From assembly GCA_947561715.1 (NCBI GenBank), contig OX387197.1:16365001-16429000 (forward strand): a stretch of DNA of 64,000 bases, given 5' to 3'. The notes under the pieces were generated by a model that was not told the DNA's origin, searched no databases, and worked only from the letters and a program-made list of their open reading frames with translations. This document shows, piece by piece, positions 61,520 through 64,000 of this stretch. The translations under genes and the position numbers were made by a program. The DNA comes from Ascidia mentula (lineage: Eukaryota; Chordata; Ascidiacea; Phlebobranchia; Ascidiidae). Position 1 is the stretch's first letter, and every line of letters starts with the position of its first letter.

Positions 61520-62351
61520 ACAGAGTCCAGCCTATGTCTCCCATTGTTAAGTGGGCTTGGGGCTCGAAAAAAACAGAGTCCAGCCTATCCCACCCAGTCT
61601 TAACTTCGGCCCTATCTCGCCCATTGTTAAGTGGGTCGCGAAAAAAACAGAGTCCAGCCAATGTCGCCCATTGTTAAGTGGCCTTGGGGCTCGAAAAAAA
61701 CAGAGTCCAGCCAATGTCTCCCATTGTTAAGTGGGCTTGGGGCTCGAAAAAAACAGAGTCCAGCCTATCCCACCCAGTCTTAACTTCGGCACTATCTAGC
61801 CCATTGTTAAGTGGGTCGCGAAAAAAACAGAGTCCAGCCTATGTCTCCCATTGTTAAGTGGGCTTGGGGCTCGAAAAAAACAGAGTCCAGCCTATCCCAC
61901 CCAGTCTTAACTTCGGCCCTATCTCGCCCATTGTTAAGTGGGTCGCGAAAAAAACAGAGTCCAGCCTATGTCTCCCATTGTTAAGTGGGCTTGGGGCTCG
62001 AAAAAAACAGAGTCCAGCCTATCCCACCCAGTCTTAACTTCGGCCCTATCTCGCCCATTGTTAAGTGGGTCGCGAAAAAAACAGAGTCCAGCCAATGTCG
62101 CCCATTGTTAAGTGGCCTTGGGGCTCGAAAAAAACAGAGTCCAGCCAATGTCTCCCATTGTTAAGTGGGCTTGGGGCTCGAAAAAAACAGAGTCCAGCCT
62201 ATCCCACCTAGTCTTAACTTCGGCACTATCTAGCCCATTGTTAAGTGGGTCGCGAAAAAAACAGAGTCCAGCCTATGTCTCCCATTGTTAAGTGGGCTTG
62301 GGGCTCGAAAAAAACAGAGTCCAGCCTATCCCACCCAGTCTTAACTTCGGC
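61520..62351 (+). repeat. Two copies of a 431-bp block
   Basis: CCAATGTCGCCC with GTGGCCTTGG, and CGGCACTATC, occur near 61660 and 61789 and again near 62091 and 62221, 431 bp apart. CGGCACTATC replaces the CGGCGCTATC seen in earlier domain III copies. A third CGGCACTATC lies near 63880. Confidence 0.78.
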
Positions 62352-64000
62352 CCTATCTAGCCCATTGTTAAGTGGGTCGCGATAAAAACAGCCTATCCCA
62401 CCCAGTCTTAACTTCGGCCCTATCTAGCCCATTGTTAAGTGGGTCGCGAAAAAAACAGAGTCCAGCCTATGTCGCCCATTGTTAAGTGGGCTTGGGGCTC
62501 GAAAAAAACAGAGTCCAGCCTATCCCACCCAGTCTTAACTTCGGCCCTATCTCGCCCATTGTTAAGTGGGTCGCGAAAAAAACAGAGTCCAGCCTATGTC
62601 GCCCATTGTTAAGTGGGCTTGGGGCTCGAAAAAAACAGAGTCCAGCCTATCCCACCCAGTCTTAACTTCGGCCCTATCTAGCACATTGTTAAGTGGGTCG
62701 CGAAAAAAACAGAGTCCAGCCTATGTCGCCCATTGTTAAGTGGGCTTGGGGCTCGAAAAAAACAGAGTCCAGCCTATCCCACCCAGTCTTAACTTCGGCC
62801 CTATCTCGCCCATTGTTAAGTGGGTCGCGAAAAAAACAGAGTCCAGCCTATGTCGCCCATTGTTAAGTGGGCTTGGGGCTCGAAAAAAACAGAGTCCAGC
62901 CTATCCCACCCAGTCTTAACTTCGGCCCTATCTAGCCCATTGTTAAGTGGGTCGCGAAAAAAAAAGAGTCCAGCCTATGTCGCCCATTGTTAAGTGGGCT
63001 TGGGGCTCGAAAAAAACAGAGTCCAGCCTGTCCCACCCAGTCTTAACTTCGGCCCTATCTAGCCCATTGTTAAGTGGGTCGCGAAAAAAACAGAGTCCAG
63101 CCTATCCCACCCAGTCTTAACTTCAGCCCTATCTCGCCCATTGTTAAGTGGGTCGCGAAAAAAACAGAGTCCAGCCTATGTCTCCCATTGTTAAGTGGGC
63201 TTGGGGCTCGAAAAAAACAGAGTCCAGCCTATCCCACCCAGTCTTAACTTCGGCCCTATCTAGCCCATTGTTAAGTGGGTCGCGATAAAAACAGCCTATC
63301 CCACCCAGTCTTAACTTCGGCCCTATCTAGCCCATTGTTAAGTGGGTCGCGAAAAAAACAGAGTCCAGCCTATGTCTCCCATTGTTAAGTGGGCTTGGGG
63401 CTCGAAAAAAACAGAGTCCAGCCTATCCCACCCAGTCTTAACTTCGGCCCTATCTCGCCCATTGTTAAGTGGGTCGCGAAAAAAACGGAGTCCAGCCTAT
63501 GTCGCCCATTGTTAAGTGGGCTTGGGGCTCGAAAAAAACAGAGTCCAGCCTATCCCACCCAGTCTTAACTTCGGCCCTATCTAGCCCATTGTTAAGTGGG
63601 TCGCGAAAAAAACAGAGTCCAGCCTATGTCTCCCATTGTTAAGTGGGCTTGGGGCTCGAAAAAAACAGAGTCCAGCCTATCCCACCCAGTCTTAACTTCG
63701 GCCCTATCTCGCCCATTGTTAAGTGGGTCGCGAAAAAAACAGAGTCCAGCCAATGTCGCCCATTGTTAAGTGGCCTTGGGGCTCGAAAAAAACAGAGTCC
63801 AGCCAATGTCTCCCATTGTTAAGTGGGCTTGGGGCTCGAAAAAAACAGAGTCCAGCCTATCCCACCCAGTCTTAACTTCGGCACTATCTAGCCCATTGTT
63901 AAGTGGGTCGCGAAAAAAACAGAGTCCAGCCTATGTCTCCCATTGTTAAGTGGGCTTGGGGCTCGAAAAAAACAGAGTCCAGCCTATCCCACCCAGTCTT

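Larger units (their letters stand above)
1..64000 (+). repeat. Tandem satellite array, 127-bp basic period, fills the whole window
   Basis: Successive units begin with GGCTTGGGGCT at 1, 128 and 255, exactly 127 bp apart, and the same units continue to base 64000. Every stretch I read consists of these units or length variants of them, all in one orientation, with A7 tracts and CAGAGTCCAGCC on the plus strand. The first and last bases lie inside the array, so neither edge is visible. There is no gap of 300 bases without the repeat and no inserted unique sequence. GC is about 50%, counted on one consensus unit (64 of 127). Arrays of this kind are typical of eukaryotic centromeric or pericentromeric DNA; that placement is inference. 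The family is not one I recognise. Confidence 0.97.
43300..64000 (+). repeat. Array domain III (CTTCAGCCC / CCTGTCCC / TATATAG variants)
   Basis: CTTCAGCCC, CCTGTCCC, TAGCACATT, TATATAGCCC, GGCCTTGGGG and CGGCGCTATC or CGGCACTATC are regular here. TATATAG, GGCCTTGG and CGGCGCTATC were seen nowhere else. Confidence 0.8.

Noticed and set aside
1..64000. CRISPR array (regular short repeats separated by short stretches)
   Set aside because: The sequences between CAGAGTCCAGCC repeats are not unique spacers. They are a few recurring bodies, and the array is far too long and has no cas genes or leader.
1..64000. Ribosomal DNA intergenic spacer subrepeats
   Set aside because: There is no rRNA gene or unique spacer sequence within 64 kb, which is far longer than spacer subrepeat blocks usually are.
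1..64000. Telomeric or subtelomeric simple repeat
   Set aside because: No TTAGGG, TTAGG or TTTAGGG-like tracts were seen on either strand.

Overview
The whole 64-kb window is one uninterrupted array of tandem satellite DNA. I found no unique sequence, protein gene, RNA gene, transposon or CRISPR locus in it. The array runs off both ends of the window, and every copy I read lies in the same head-to-tail orientation. The basic period is 127 bp, at roughly 50% GC, or about 500 unit-equivalents. A homogenised array this long, with nested higher-order repeats (HORs), suggests a eukaryotic chromosome, probably centromeric or pericentromeric heterochromatin. I do not recognise the satellite family and cannot name the organism.

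The 127-bp unit is a dimer of an 80-bp long monomer and a 47-bp short monomer. The short one looks like an internally deleted copy of the long one. Monomers are modular: a head (H1, 13 bp, GGCTTGGGGCTCG; or H2, 7 bp, GGTCGCG) is followed by an A7 tract, and then by a body (B1, long; or B2, lacking 27 bp). All four combinations occur: H1B1 80 bp, H2B2 47 bp, H2B1 74 bp and H1B2 53 bp. A fifth form is a 67-bp H2B1 that lacks 7 bp. They build 127-bp dimers, 201-bp trimers (80+74+47) and 194-bp trimers (80+67+47).

Layout by diagnostic variants: (I) about 1-23.6 kb is rich in GCAATAT, CCCATCCC and GGGCCCG variants and carries duplicated blocks of about 1.1-4 kb. (II) About 23.6-43.3 kb is rich in 194-bp trimers, GTGGCG and CGAAATAA variants, with overlapping duplications at offsets of 2,736, 6,214-6,468, 7,091 and 16,443-16,570 bp. 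(III) About 43.3-64 kb is marked by CTTCAGCCC, CCTGTCCC, TAGCACATT and TATATAGCCC, with an HOR marker cassette present eight times. An island of type III markers sits at about 26.75-27.96 kb inside domain II.

Nothing here works as an operon or pathway. Any function would be structural: chromatin, kinetochore or heterochromatin, and possibly satellite transcripts. The open reading frames of 63-117 codons are by-products of unit lengths divisible by three. Duplication boundaries were found by eye from diagnostic variants and are accurate to a few tens of bases at best. The large duplications also assume the assembly is correct.
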